From NCBI GenBank assembly GCA_016199935.1, contig JACQFS010000063.1:1-41848 (forward strand): a stretch of DNA of 41,848 bases, written 5' to 3'. How positions within the stretch are numbered: position 1 is the first letter of the stretch; every line of letters starts with the position of its first letter. This DNA is from Verrucomicrobiota bacterium (lineage in GTDB: Bacteria; Verrucomicrobiota; Verrucomicrobiia; Limisphaerales; JACQFS01). Below, piece after piece: positions 7,758 through 15,261 of this stretch. Position numbers and translations under genes: made by a program. The notes below the pieces were generated by a model. That model did not search any database and was not told the origin of the DNA. It saw only the letters and a program-made list of their open reading frames with translations.

Positions 7758-10328
7758 ATGTCCGCCACTCGCGAACAATTTTACACCGCCCCGGCTGCCA
7801 CCGATCTCCCGGCCATCCCGTCCGGCGTGCGGCTCGTCACGTTGCCCAACGGCCTCGCGCTCATCCTGTGCGAGGACCACAGCGCGCCGGTCGTCAACGC
7901 GCAGGCGTGGGCGCGCAGCGGCAGCATCAACGAGGGCCGCTGGCTCGGCGCCGGCCTCTCGCACGTGCTCGAGCACATGCTCTTCAAGGGCACCGCGACC
8001 CGGCCCGGCTCGCGCATTGATCAGGAGGTGCAGGATGCCGGCGGTTACATGAACGCCTACACGAGCTTCGACCGCACGGTCTATCACATCAATGTTCCCA
8101 ACACCGGCGCGCGCGTCGCGGTGGATATCCTCTGCGACATCATGCAGAACGCCGCGTTGCCCGCCGACGAGCTGGCGAAGGAACTCGACGTCATCCGCCG
8201 CGAGATGGACATGGGCCAAGATGATCCCGCTCGCCGCGCGGGCCGGCGACTCTTCGAGACAGCCTACACGCGTAGTCCGTATCGCTACACGATCATCGGC
8301 TACCCCGACATCTTCAACCGCATCACGCGCGACGACATCTTCGCCTACTACCGGGAGAAATACGTCCCCAACAACTGCTTCTTCGTCGTCGTCGGCGACA
8401 TCAACGCCGCCGAGGTCGAGCAGCAGATTCGCGACGCCTACGCGAACGGAAAATTTCACGCGCAGCCGCCCGAGGTGCTGCCCGCCGAGCCGCGCCAGAT
8501 GGCCGCGCGCGAAATCATCGAGGAGGCCGCCATCGAACTCGGCCACCTGCATTTCTCGTGGCACATCCCGGACCTGCGCGATCCCGATGTGCCGGTGCTC
8601 GACGTGCTCGCCGTGCTGCTCGGCGGCGGACGCAGCTCGCGCCTTTACCAGCAGGTGCGCGAACGCAAGGCGATCGTCAATTCCGTGGACGCGTGGACCT
8701 ACAGTCCGGGCAGCGCCGGGCTGTTTGGAATGAGCGCGGTGGTGGACGCGGGAAAATTTGCCGCCGCGCGCGACGCGATGCTCGTGGAAATCGAGAAGCT
8801 CAAGCAGTTCCCCGTCGCGCAGGAGGAGGTCGAGAAGGCCGTGAAGCAGTTCATCGCCGGCACGCTCTCCTCGCGCAAGACGATGCAGGGCCAGGCGCAG
8901 GACCTCGGCGGAAGCTGGATGGCCGCGGGCGACCTGAATTTTTCCGCGCGCTATCTCGAAACCGTCAAGCGCCTCACGCCCGCCGACCTTCAGCGCGTCG
9001 CCCGTCAATACCTCACGCCGGAAAACCGCACGCTCTACGCGCTGCTCCCGACCGGTGCGTCGCCGAAGCAGGCACACACCGCCGAGGTCACGCAGACAAA
9101 TCCGATCCGGAAATTTGAACTCGCCAATGGCTTGCGCCTGCTCGTGAAGGAGGATCACCGTCTCCCGTTCGTCGAATTCCGTGCCGTGCTTCAGGGCGGC
9201 GTGCTCGCGGAGACCGCGGCGAATTGCGGCATCACGCAACTGCTCACGCGGATGCTCATGCAGGGCACCGCCACGCGCAGCGCGGAGCAGATCGCCACGG
9301 AGATCGAGAGCGTCGGCGGCAGCCTCGACACCTACGGTGGCAACAACAGTTTCGGCGCGACCGCCGAGGTGATGCGCGAGGACTTCGCGGTCGGCCTCGA
9401 ACTCCTCGCCGACGTGTTGCTGAATCCTTCCTTCCCCGCGCCCGCGCTGGAAGTCGAGCGCGCCGTGCAGCTCTCCGTGCTCCAGTCCAAACGCGACCAG
9501 CTCCTGGCCCTTTGCGCGCAGCTCATGCGGCGCACGATGTTTGGCGATGCCGGCTACGGTCTCGAATCGCTCGGCTCCGAGGAGACGCTCGCGAAATTTT
9601 CCGCCGCCGACCTCCGCGCGTTTCACCAGCGTCTCGTCACGCCCGGCAACTGCGTCCTCGCCATCTACGGCGACGTGAAGGCGGAGGTCGTGCGCGCCGC
9701 CGTCGAAAAAGTTTTCGGCAAATGGCCGCGCGCCGCTTCGGCTGATTCCGCACTCCGCACTCCGCACCCCGCACTCCCGGCCTCGCGCCGCGCCGAGGAG
9801 CGGCGCGACAAGAAGCAGGCCGTCGTCGTCGTCGGCTTTCCCGGCACGACCTTTTACTCGGCCGACCGCTTTGCGATGGAGTTGCTCTCCGAGGCGTGCA
9901 GCGATCTCGGCTCGCGCCTGTTCATCCGCATCCGCGACGAACTCGGGCTGGCCTACTACGTCGGCGCGCAGAATTTCCCCGGCCTTGTGCCCGGCTGGTT
10001 CTCGTTCTACTGCGGCACCGCGCCGGAGCAGGCCGCGCTCGTCGAGGCCGAGCTTCTGAAGCAGGCCGAGTCACTCCGCACCGGCGGCATCACGGCGGAG
10101 GAACTCTCGCGCGCGAAGGCCAAGCTCATCGGCCAGAAAAAAGTCGCGCGCCAGGATCTCAGCGGATACGCGATGGTGACGGCGCTCGATGAACTCTACG
10201 GCCTCGGCTTCGCCACGAGCGATGCGGAGGACGCGAAGTATGAAGCCGTAACTCTGGAGCAGGTGAAGGCGGCGGCGGAAAAATATCTGCGCGCGGAGAA
10301 CACGGTCATCGCGCTGGTCCGACCGTAG
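7758..10328 (+). CDS. M16 family zinc metallopeptidase (insulinase/processing-peptidase type), two repeats
   Basis: An 856-residue protein with two tandem M16 units. The N-terminal unit carries the inverted zinc motif HVLEH (H69, E72, H73) in GLSHVLEHMLFKGTATR, followed downstream by ELDVIRREMDMGQDDP, which supplies the third ligand region, so this half should be catalytic. The second unit starts near NPIRKFELANGLRLLV and has ITQLLTRMLMQGTA at the equivalent place, without the zinc residues, as expected for the non-catalytic half. No signal peptide is seen, so it is probably cytosolic or peripheral. The ATG at 7758 is chosen because upstream codons read through a repeat. A tandem-repeat-derived linker precedes RRAEERRDKKQAVVVV. 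Confidence 0.93.
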   Translation: MSATREQFYTAPAATDLPAIPSGVRLVTLPNGLALILCEDHSAPVVNAQAWARSGSINEGRWLGAGLSHVLEHMLFKGTATRPGSRIDQEVQDAGGYMNAYTSFDRTVYHINVPNTGARVAVDILCDIMQNAALPADELAKELDVIRREMDMGQDDPARRAGRRLFETAYTRSPYRYTIIGYPDIFNRITRDDIFAYYREKYVPNNCFFVVVGDINAAEVEQQIRDAYANGKFHAQPPEVLPAEPRQMAAREIIEEAAIELGHLHFSWHIPDLRDPDVPVLDVLAVLLGGGRSSRLYQQVRERKAIVNSVDAWTYSPGSAGLFGMSAVVDAGKFAAARDAMLVEIEKLKQFPVAQEEVEKAVKQFIAGTLSSRKTMQGQAQDLGGSWMAAGDLNFSARYLETVKRLTPADLQRVARQYLTPENRTLYALLPTGASPKQAHTAEVTQTNPIRKFELANGLRLLVKEDHRLPFVEFRAVLQGGVLAETAANCGITQLLTRMLMQGTATRSAEQIATEIESVGGSLDTYGGNNSFGATAEVMREDFAVGLELLADVLLNPSFPAPALEVERAVQLSVLQSKRDQLLALCAQLMRRTMFGDAGYGLESLGSEETLAKFSAADLRAFHQRLVTPGNCVLAIYGDVKAEVVRAAVEKVFGKWPRAASADSALRTPHPALPASRRAEERRDKKQAVVVVGFPGTTFYSADRFAMELLSEACSDLGSRLFIRIRDELGLAYYVGAQNFPGLVPGWFSFYCGTAPEQAALVEAELLKQAESLRTGGITAEELSRAKAKLIGQKKVARQDLSGYAMVTALDELYGLGFATSDAEDAKYEAVTLEQVKAAAEKYLRAENTVIALVRP
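9744..9778. repeat. In-frame 7-nt tandem repeat in the M16 peptidase gene
   Basis: CCGCACT-type units occur four to five times in a row (GATTCCGCACTCCGCACTCC and onward), encoding a Ser/Leu/Pro-rich linker (ADSALRTPHPALPAS) just before RRAEERRDKKQ. It looks like one arm of the short-unit intergenic repeats in this genome placed inside a coding sequence. Confidence 0.6.
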
Positions 10329-10341
10329 GAGCCGGACCCCG

Positions 10342-10692
10342 TCAGGCCGGGGGAGTCGGTGGTGCGCCGGCGGGTTGCTTTGCTTCGGGCGCGTCCTTCG
10401 GCGGCGGGTTCTTGAGGACTTCCACGAAGGTCAGCCGCAGTTGCGTGAGCGTGCGCGCGAGCAGGGCGGCTTCCTCCTTGCTCAAGTTGCCGCGCGTTTT
10501 GAACTCCACCATTTCCAACTGGTCAATGAACAGGCGGGCGGAGTCGAGGTCGTGAAAACGCTCGCCCGTGTGCGGATGCGGTGTGACCCCGAGCATCATG
10601 AGCGCAAGATTGCCCTGCGAGACAACGAGGTTCGCGAACATCGCGGACATCATCTGCTCGCGCTCGACGGGGGACGGTGCGGGGTCACTCAT
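10342..10692 (-). CDS. DUF1844 family protein
   Basis: A 116-residue cytosolic protein. It begins with a run typical of DUF1844 (VEREQMMSAMFANLVVSQGNLALMMLG), then HPHTGERFHDLDSARLFIDQLEMVEFKTRGNLSKEE, followed by a helical stretch and a Pro/Ala-rich tail. The family is widespread and of unknown function. The ATG at 10692 overlaps the stop of the upstream Lon-N gene by 8 bp, which suggests translational coupling and decides this start over the Met three codons earlier. It is convergent with the M16 peptidase gene, leaving only 13 bp between them. Confidence 0.85.
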   Translation of the reverse strand: MSDPAPSPVEREQMMSAMFANLVVSQGNLALMMLGVTPHPHTGERFHDLDSARLFIDQLEMVEFKTRGNLSKEEAALLARTLTQLRLTFVEVLKNPPPKDAPEAKQPAGAPPTPPA

Positions 10693-11368
10693 TGAAGCCA
10701 CCTTTCCCGGAATCGCGTTCGTCGGCGATCAAAAAGTGGATGAGATGCTTGAGGCGCAGGTCCGCGCGGACGGTTTCGAGGATGAGCTGCCGCTGGAGCG
10801 GATTGCGCAGCAGCGTGCAGGCGACCATGTCCGCGATCTGGTCGGGATGCCGGACCTTGGCGAGTTGGCGGGCGAAACTTTTCAGCGGAAAGAGCGACAC
10901 CTGCGCGCCCTTGCCGGTGCTGCCGCCGGACTTAACCATCGGCAGCTTGACGTCCGGCAGGCGGGCGATGCGGTCGGCGACGAGTTCGCGGACTTTTTCA
11001 ATGAGCGCGTCCACCACCACGGAGTCGTCGTCCTTGGGTTCCAGCGGTTCGATGCGAACGACGCGGTAGGGCTTGCGCTGGACGGTGGCGCCAAAGCGCA
11101 CGCGCACGATGCCTTGAACAATCAGGTGCGAGGTGCCATCCTTGTTTTGCACGGAAGCGCGGACGAGGCCGAGACCGGCGACGTTGCAGGGAGTCTCACG
11201 GGAGGTGTTGGGCTTGCGCATGGCGACGGAAAACATGCGGTGGGAGGCGAGCACGTCCTCCAGCATCCGGCGGTAGCGCGGCTCGAAAATGTGGAGCGGC
11301 AGCATCGCCTGCGGGAAGAGGATCGCGTTGGGCAGCGTCATCACCGGCACCTCGCGGGGCAGATTCAT
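10685..11368 (-). CDS. Lon N-terminal (substrate-binding) domain protein, stand-alone
   Basis: A 227-residue protein resembling only the N-terminal substrate-binding domain of Lon protease: PVMTLPNAILFPQAMLPLHIFEPRYRRMLEDVL is the signature start, followed by GLGLVRASVQN and GIVRVRFGA strands and a helical C-terminal half. There is no AAA+ or protease domain. Stand-alone LON-domain proteins are common; their job is unproven but is presumed to be recognition of unfolded proteins. It is the first gene of a coupled pair with the DUF1844 protein and is divergent from the coiled-coil gene at 11.5 kb. Confidence 0.9.
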   Translation of the reverse strand: MNLPREVPVMTLPNAILFPQAMLPLHIFEPRYRRMLEDVLASHRMFSVAMRKPNTSRETPCNVAGLGLVRASVQNKDGTSHLIVQGIVRVRFGATVQRKPYRVVRIEPLEPKDDDSVVVDALIEKVRELVADRIARLPDVKLPMVKSGGSTGKGAQVSLFPLKSFARQLAKVRHPDQIADMVACTLLRNPLQRQLILETVRADLRLKHLIHFLIADERDSGKGGFNE

Positions 11369-11416
11369 GGCGCAACCGTAAGCGCGCGCGGACTGAAATC
11401 AAGTTGTGATGAACAC

Positions 11417-11445
11417 TTGCCAAAGCTTTGCGCCGTTCGCATATT
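11417..11445 (+). promoter_or_regulatory. Sigma-70-type promoter for the coiled-coil gene and possibly moaA
   Basis: TTGCCA (11417-11422), a 17-base spacer, and CATATT (11440-11445) match the consensus at five and four positions. Transcription would begin near 11452, giving a leader of about 48 nt before the ATG at 11500. It sits in the 131-bp divergent gap. Confidence 0.5.
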
Positions 11446-11499
11446 CGCGCGTCCTTTTTGAAACGGAGATTCTGAAACTGACATAAATCGAACAAACCA

Positions 11500-12288
11500 A
11501 TGAAGGCCAACATCGCAATCGTCATCCTGATTTTCCTCGCGCTCCTGCTCGGCGTCGCGCTCCTGCACGTGCAGAGCACCGCCAAAAACGAGAAGCATCA
11601 GGACATGGCGCGCATCAGCGACCTCACCACCAATCTCGAGGACAAGGTGGTGAAGCTCGACGAGCAAAAAAAGGTCAACGACCAGCTCGTCAGCAACCTG
11701 GCCGCGAAGATCGAGGAGGTCGGCAGCTTTTCCAACAAACTCGTCGCCACGGCCGGTGAGTTGACCAAGACCCAGGCGGATGCGAAGGCGGCGGCGGCGG
11801 CGGCGGCGGCGGAAATTGCCAAACGCGACCAGTCCATCGTGAAACTCGAGGGCGAGCGCGACGAGCTGGATCGCAAGATGATCGCGCTCAACGGCACCCT
11901 CGCCACGCTCAACACCAAGATCGGCGACACCGAGCGCAAGCTCGCCGCCTCCGAGGGCGACCGTGAGTTTCTCCTCAAGGAACTCAAGCGCCTCCAGGCC
12001 GAGAAGGCCGACGTCGAGAAAAAGTTCAACGACCTCGTCGTCCTGCGCGCGCAGGTCAACAAGCTCAAGGACGAGCTGTCCGCCGCCCGCCGGCTCGACT
12101 GGTTCCGCCGCGGCCTCTACGGCGACCAGCCCAAGGGCGGGCAGTTGATGGTTCAGGGCGTCGCCAACAATCCGGCCGCGTCGTCGTCCACCACCAACTC
12201 CGGTTTGAATGTCGAGCTGCGCACCGACGGCTCCGTGCGCGTCTCCAACGGCCCGACCAACTCGACCATCCGCGTCACTCCCAAATGA
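11500..12288 (+). CDS. Membrane-anchored coiled-coil protein
   Basis: A 262-residue protein with an N-terminal transmembrane segment (IAIVILIFLALLLGVALL) followed by about 150 residues of heptad-rich coiled coil (LTTNLEDKVVKLDEQKKVNDQ, then ERDELDRKMIALNGTL and LLKELKRLQAEKADVEKKF) and a Ser/Thr/Asn-rich tail. The helix is probably an uncleaved anchor with the coil on the outer face. A (GCG)n run of about eight triplets near 11788 encodes an all-alanine stretch and could expand or contract. No family is recognised. Its stop codon overlaps the start of moaA (ATGA), so the two are co-translated, but no functional link is evident. Confidence 0.8.
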   Translation: MKANIAIVILIFLALLLGVALLHVQSTAKNEKHQDMARISDLTTNLEDKVVKLDEQKKVNDQLVSNLAAKIEEVGSFSNKLVATAGELTKTQADAKAAAAAAAAEIAKRDQSIVKLEGERDELDRKMIALNGTLATLNTKIGDTERKLAASEGDREFLLKELKRLQAEKADVEKKFNDLVVLRAQVNKLKDELSAARRLDWFRRGLYGDQPKGGQLMVQGVANNPAASSSTTNSGLNVELRTDGSVRVSNGPTNSTIRVTPK

Positions 12289-13352
12289 CCCCCGCCGCGC
12301 TCACCGATTCGTTCGGCCGCGGGCTGCGCGATCTGCGGGTGAGCGTGACGGATCGGTGCAATTTCCGCTGCCTCTACTGCCTCCCCGAAACGGAAGAGGC
12401 CGCGAACTTTTACCGCACCCGCTTCGACGCGGTCAAAAATCCGCGCCCGCTCAATGCGCCCATCCCCATCGCGTGGAAGCCGCGCGATGAACTGCTGACC
12501 TTCGAGGAGATCGAGCGCGTCGTGCGCATCGCCGTCGAGCAGGGGATCGACAAGGTGCGGCTCACCGGCGGCGAGCCGTTGCTGCGGCACGGCCTGCCAG
12601 ACCTCGTTGCCCGCATCGCGAAGATTCCCGGCGTCCGCGATCTCGCGATGACGACCAACGGTTTTTTCTTCGCGCAAAATGCCGAGGCGTTGCGCGCCGC
12701 CGGGTTGCAACGTGTGAGCTTCAGCCTCGATTCGCTCGAGGCCGCGAATTTCAAAAAAATGACCGGCCGTGATGGCCTGCGCGAAGTGCTGCACGGCATT
12801 GAACGCGCGCAGGAGCTTGGCTTCGCGCCGGTGAAGGTGAACGCTGTCGTCATCCGCGGCACCAACGACCACGAGATCGAACGGCTCGTGGAGTTCGCGC
12901 GCACGCGTGACCTGAGCCTGCGCTTCATCGAGTTCATGCCGCTCGATTCCGGCCGCACGTGGCTCAAGGAGCTCGTGATGCCCGGTCGCGAAATTCTCCA
13001 GCGCGTGCAGGCGCAGCACGCGCTCGTGCCGGTGAAGCCCGCGAGTGCGTCCGAGACCGCGCGGCGCTGGACGTTTGCCGACGGCCGCGGCGAACTCGGC
13101 ATCATCGCGCCGGTCACGGAGCCGTTCTGCGGCCATTGCAACCGCCTTCGGATCACCGCCGACGGCCAGGTCCGCACTTGCCTCTTCAGTTTGAGCGAGC
13201 ATGACCTCAAGGCGCAGCTCCGCGGCGGCGCGACGGACGGTGAGTTGCGCGCGCGATTGCACGACATCGTCCGACAGAAGGAGGACCGCCATCACATCGG
13301 CGAGCCGGGCTTCCGGCAGCCCGAGCGCACGATGAGTTGCATCGGCGGGTGA
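12285..13352 (+). CDS. moaA: GTP 3',8-cyclase MoaA
   Basis: Radical SAM enzyme for the first step of molybdenum cofactor synthesis, converting GTP to 3',8-cyclo-7,8-dihydro-GTP. The 355-residue protein has the SAM cluster motif CNFRCLYC (C25, C29, C32), GGEPLLR, the second cluster motif CGHCNRLR with C282, C285 and C299, and the C-terminal double glycine MSCIGG required by the family. About 25 extra residues sit between the first cluster and LLTFEEI compared with E. coli MoaA. It overlaps the coiled-coil gene by four bases. No other moa or moe gene is in the window. Confidence 0.95.
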   Translation: MTPAALTDSFGRGLRDLRVSVTDRCNFRCLYCLPETEEAANFYRTRFDAVKNPRPLNAPIPIAWKPRDELLTFEEIERVVRIAVEQGIDKVRLTGGEPLLRHGLPDLVARIAKIPGVRDLAMTTNGFFFAQNAEALRAAGLQRVSFSLDSLEAANFKKMTGRDGLREVLHGIERAQELGFAPVKVNAVVIRGTNDHEIERLVEFARTRDLSLRFIEFMPLDSGRTWLKELVMPGREILQRVQAQHALVPVKPASASETARRWTFADGRGELGIIAPVTEPFCGHCNRLRITADGQVRTCLFSLSEHDLKAQLRGGATDGELRARLHDIVRQKEDRHHIGEPGFRQPERTMSCIGG

Positions 13353-13355
13353 GGA

Positions 13356-13465
13356 GATGACGAATGACGAATGGTGAGTGGCGAATCCAGTGCCATTCGT
13401 TTTGCGAGCAAAGGCTTGGCACACGGGTTGGAATTCGGTATTCGTCATTCGACATTCGTCATTTC
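13356..13465. repeat. Inverted repeat of ATGACGA units (copy 1)
   Basis: GATGACGAATG (13356-13366), followed by more ACGAATGG units, is mirrored by CATTCGTCAT (13453-13462) with its own preceding TATTCGTCATTCGA units. The element runs from the moaA stop to a few bases before the FmdB-type start codon. The same unit builds the element at 17.17-17.22 kb. Confidence 0.75.
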
Positions 13466-13473
13466 AATCCGCC

Positions 13474-13848
13474 ATGCCTACTTACGAATACGTCTGCGCC
13501 AAGTGCGGACATCAGTTCGAGAAAGTCCAGTCCATGAAGGACGACTCGCTCACCGTCTGCCCCAAGGAACTTTGCGCGCGGAAGAAGTGGGGCCGCGGAA
13601 AAGTGAAGCGCGCCGTCGGCTCCGGCGCCGGACTCATCTTCAAGGGCAGTGGTTTTTATCTCACCGATTACCGCAGCGAAGGCTACAAGGCCGCGGCGAA
13701 AAAGGATTCGCTCGCCGCGCCCGGATCCAGCGGCGAAACGAAATCCAGCGGTGACGCCAAACCCGCCGGCGACGCGAAGAAAGCCGCGCCCGCCACGCCC
13801 GCCAAGACCGAAAGCAAACCCGCCGCGCCCGCGCCGAAGTCCAAGTGA
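13474..13848 (+). CDS. FmdB-family zinc ribbon protein
   Basis: A 124-residue protein. MPTYEYVCAKCGHQFEKVQSM is the hallmark start of the FmdB/CxxC putative regulatory family. A second pair, CPKELC, completes a zinc ribbon, followed by RAVGSGAGLIFKGSGFYLTDY, the conserved family core. The last fifty residues are a low-complexity Lys/Ala/Pro/Ser tail. The family was named after a regulator of amidase genes, but its general role is unproven. The frame is open upstream to 13378 through the repeat; the ATG at 13474 gives the family N-terminus. Confidence 0.9.
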   Translation: MPTYEYVCAKCGHQFEKVQSMKDDSLTVCPKELCARKKWGRGKVKRAVGSGAGLIFKGSGFYLTDYRSEGYKAAAKKDSLAAPGSSGETKSSGDAKPAGDAKKAAPATPAKTESKPAAPAPKSK

Positions 13849-13872
13849 CCCGCGCCCGCGCGGCCTGCCGCC

Positions 13873-15228
13873 ATGCGTTTCCTCCGCCCCTGCCTCTTCT
13901 CGCTGGCGACGCTCGTCGTCGTGGGTGCGGCGCGCGCGGCGGACTCGCCGCAGGTAGTGCGCAGCGTGACCGGCCAGTTCACCGTCGGCGCCTCGGGGGC
14001 GGTCTTGCCGAGCGCGATCGGGACGCAGGTCGCAAGCGGCGTCGGCCTCATTCAGCTTTCACCCGTGCTGACGGTGGTGAGTTGCGAGCGGGTGAAGACG
14101 GCGGTGTTGCGGCAGTTGCGGCTCACCGACACCTGGCAGGGACGGGTGGCGGTCACCGTCGTGCCCGCGACCGTGCATGACCAGAAGCCGGACATCCTCG
14201 CCACGCTGTTCGCCGATGGCTGGCATTATCAGGTGGAACTGCCGAGCGAAGTGCGCGCCGAAAATTTCGTCAACGCCCTCACCCAGGTCGTCCTGCTCGA
14301 AATGGCGAACCGCCGCGCCGGCGAACATTGCGCGGAACTGCCCCGCTGGCTCACCGAGGGCATGACCCAGCTCGTGCTCGCGACGGAACCCGACTCGATC
14401 CTGCATTCGGGCCAACTGGTGTCGCCCGCGGGTGTCACCGGCGTTCATCGCAATCCGCGCGGGGTTGACCCGCTCGCGAACGTGCGTCGCGTGCTGAGCG
14501 AGCGGCCGGCGCTGACCTTCGACGAGTTGAGCTGGCCGCGCGCCGAGCACGCGCGCGGCGAGCGATTGGAGTTGTATCAGGACAGCGCGCTGCTGTTTGT
14601 CCACGCGTTGCTGCGGCTGGAGCGCGGCCCGGTGGCGATGCGCGAGTTCCTCGGCGGGCTGGGCGCGAACCTCAACTGGCAGACTTCGTTTTTGAAAACG
14701 TTCAACCCGCCGTTCGGCCGCCTGATTGACGTGGAGAAATGGTGGGCCGTCACGGTTGCCACCTTCACCGGCCGCAACCAGTGGCAGATGTGGTCGCCGG
14801 ACGTCGCGCTGGAAAAACTCGACGAGGCGGTGCTCGTCCAGGTCGAGACTCGCACGGTGGCGGACGGCCAGGCGGCGCGCACCACGGTCCGGCTGCAAAC
14901 GGTCGTGCGCGAATGGGACGCCAAACGGCAGAAGCCCGCGCTGCTTGCGGCCGGCTCGCGCCTCGCGCAGATGCGGCACAACGTCCCGCCCGAGCTGGTC
15001 CGGCTCGTGGATGAATACCGCGTGGCGCTCGATGAATTTTTGACGCGCCGCGCCAAGGTGGACCTCGCCGCCGGGACGCGCGGACAGATTCTGCCCGGGA
15101 CGAAACAGCAGGCGTCGGACGCCGTGAAGCGGCTCGACGCGCTCGATGTGCGGCGCGAGATGTGGCGGCGGGAATTTTCCGCCGCCACCGCGGACCGCGC
15201 GAACCCGACTCCCGGGAGCGTCCCTTGA
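13873..15228 (+). CDS. Secreted protein resembling a gluzincin peptidase without the zinc histidines
   Basis: A 451-residue protein with an N-terminal signal peptide (CLFSLATLVVVGAARA). No family is recognised with certainty. The middle region VLLEMANRR, followed about 15 residues later by LPRWLTEGM, has the layout of MA-family metallopeptidases (HExxH, then WLxEG). Here the HExxH position is L142-E-M-A-N146, so both histidines are lost while the general-base Glu (E143) and the later Glu (E162) remain. The C-terminal half is helical and may bind a partner. It is probably periplasmic or lipid-free secreted, a pseudo-peptidase or a binding protein. It lies between the FmdB-type gene and the kamA promoter. 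Confidence 0.75.
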   Translation: MRFLRPCLFSLATLVVVGAARAADSPQVVRSVTGQFTVGASGAVLPSAIGTQVASGVGLIQLSPVLTVVSCERVKTAVLRQLRLTDTWQGRVAVTVVPATVHDQKPDILATLFADGWHYQVELPSEVRAENFVNALTQVVLLEMANRRAGEHCAELPRWLTEGMTQLVLATEPDSILHSGQLVSPAGVTGVHRNPRGVDPLANVRRVLSERPALTFDELSWPRAEHARGERLELYQDSALLFVHALLRLERGPVAMREFLGGLGANLNWQTSFLKTFNPPFGRLIDVEKWWAVTVATFTGRNQWQMWSPDVALEKLDEAVLVQVETRTVADGQAARTTVRLQTVVREWDAKRQKPALLAAGSRLAQMRHNVPPELVRLVDEYRVALDEFLTRRAKVDLAAGTRGQILPGTKQQASDAVKRLDALDVRREMWRREFSAATADRANPTPGSVP

Positions 15229-15252
15229 CACGCGGGGCTTCAAATTTATAGT
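15225..15252 (+). promoter_or_regulatory. Strong sigma-70-type promoter of the kamA gene
   Basis: TTGACA (15225-15230), a 16-base spacer and TATAGT (15247-15252): -35 perfect, -10 five of six. The -35 box overlaps the stop codon of the gene upstream. The expected start near 15259 leaves almost no leader before the ATG at 15262. Confidence 0.75.
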
Positions 15253-15261
15253 CGCCACGAA

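Noticed and set aside
7605-9767. 720-codon minus-strand frame opposite the M16 gene
   Set aside because: No recognisable motif, composition is that of a codon-position mirror, and the plus strand holds a clear peptidase.
13353-13473. CRISPR-like array from the short repeated units
   Set aside because: Units are 7 to 9 nt, inverted and without spacers of constant size; no cas genes.
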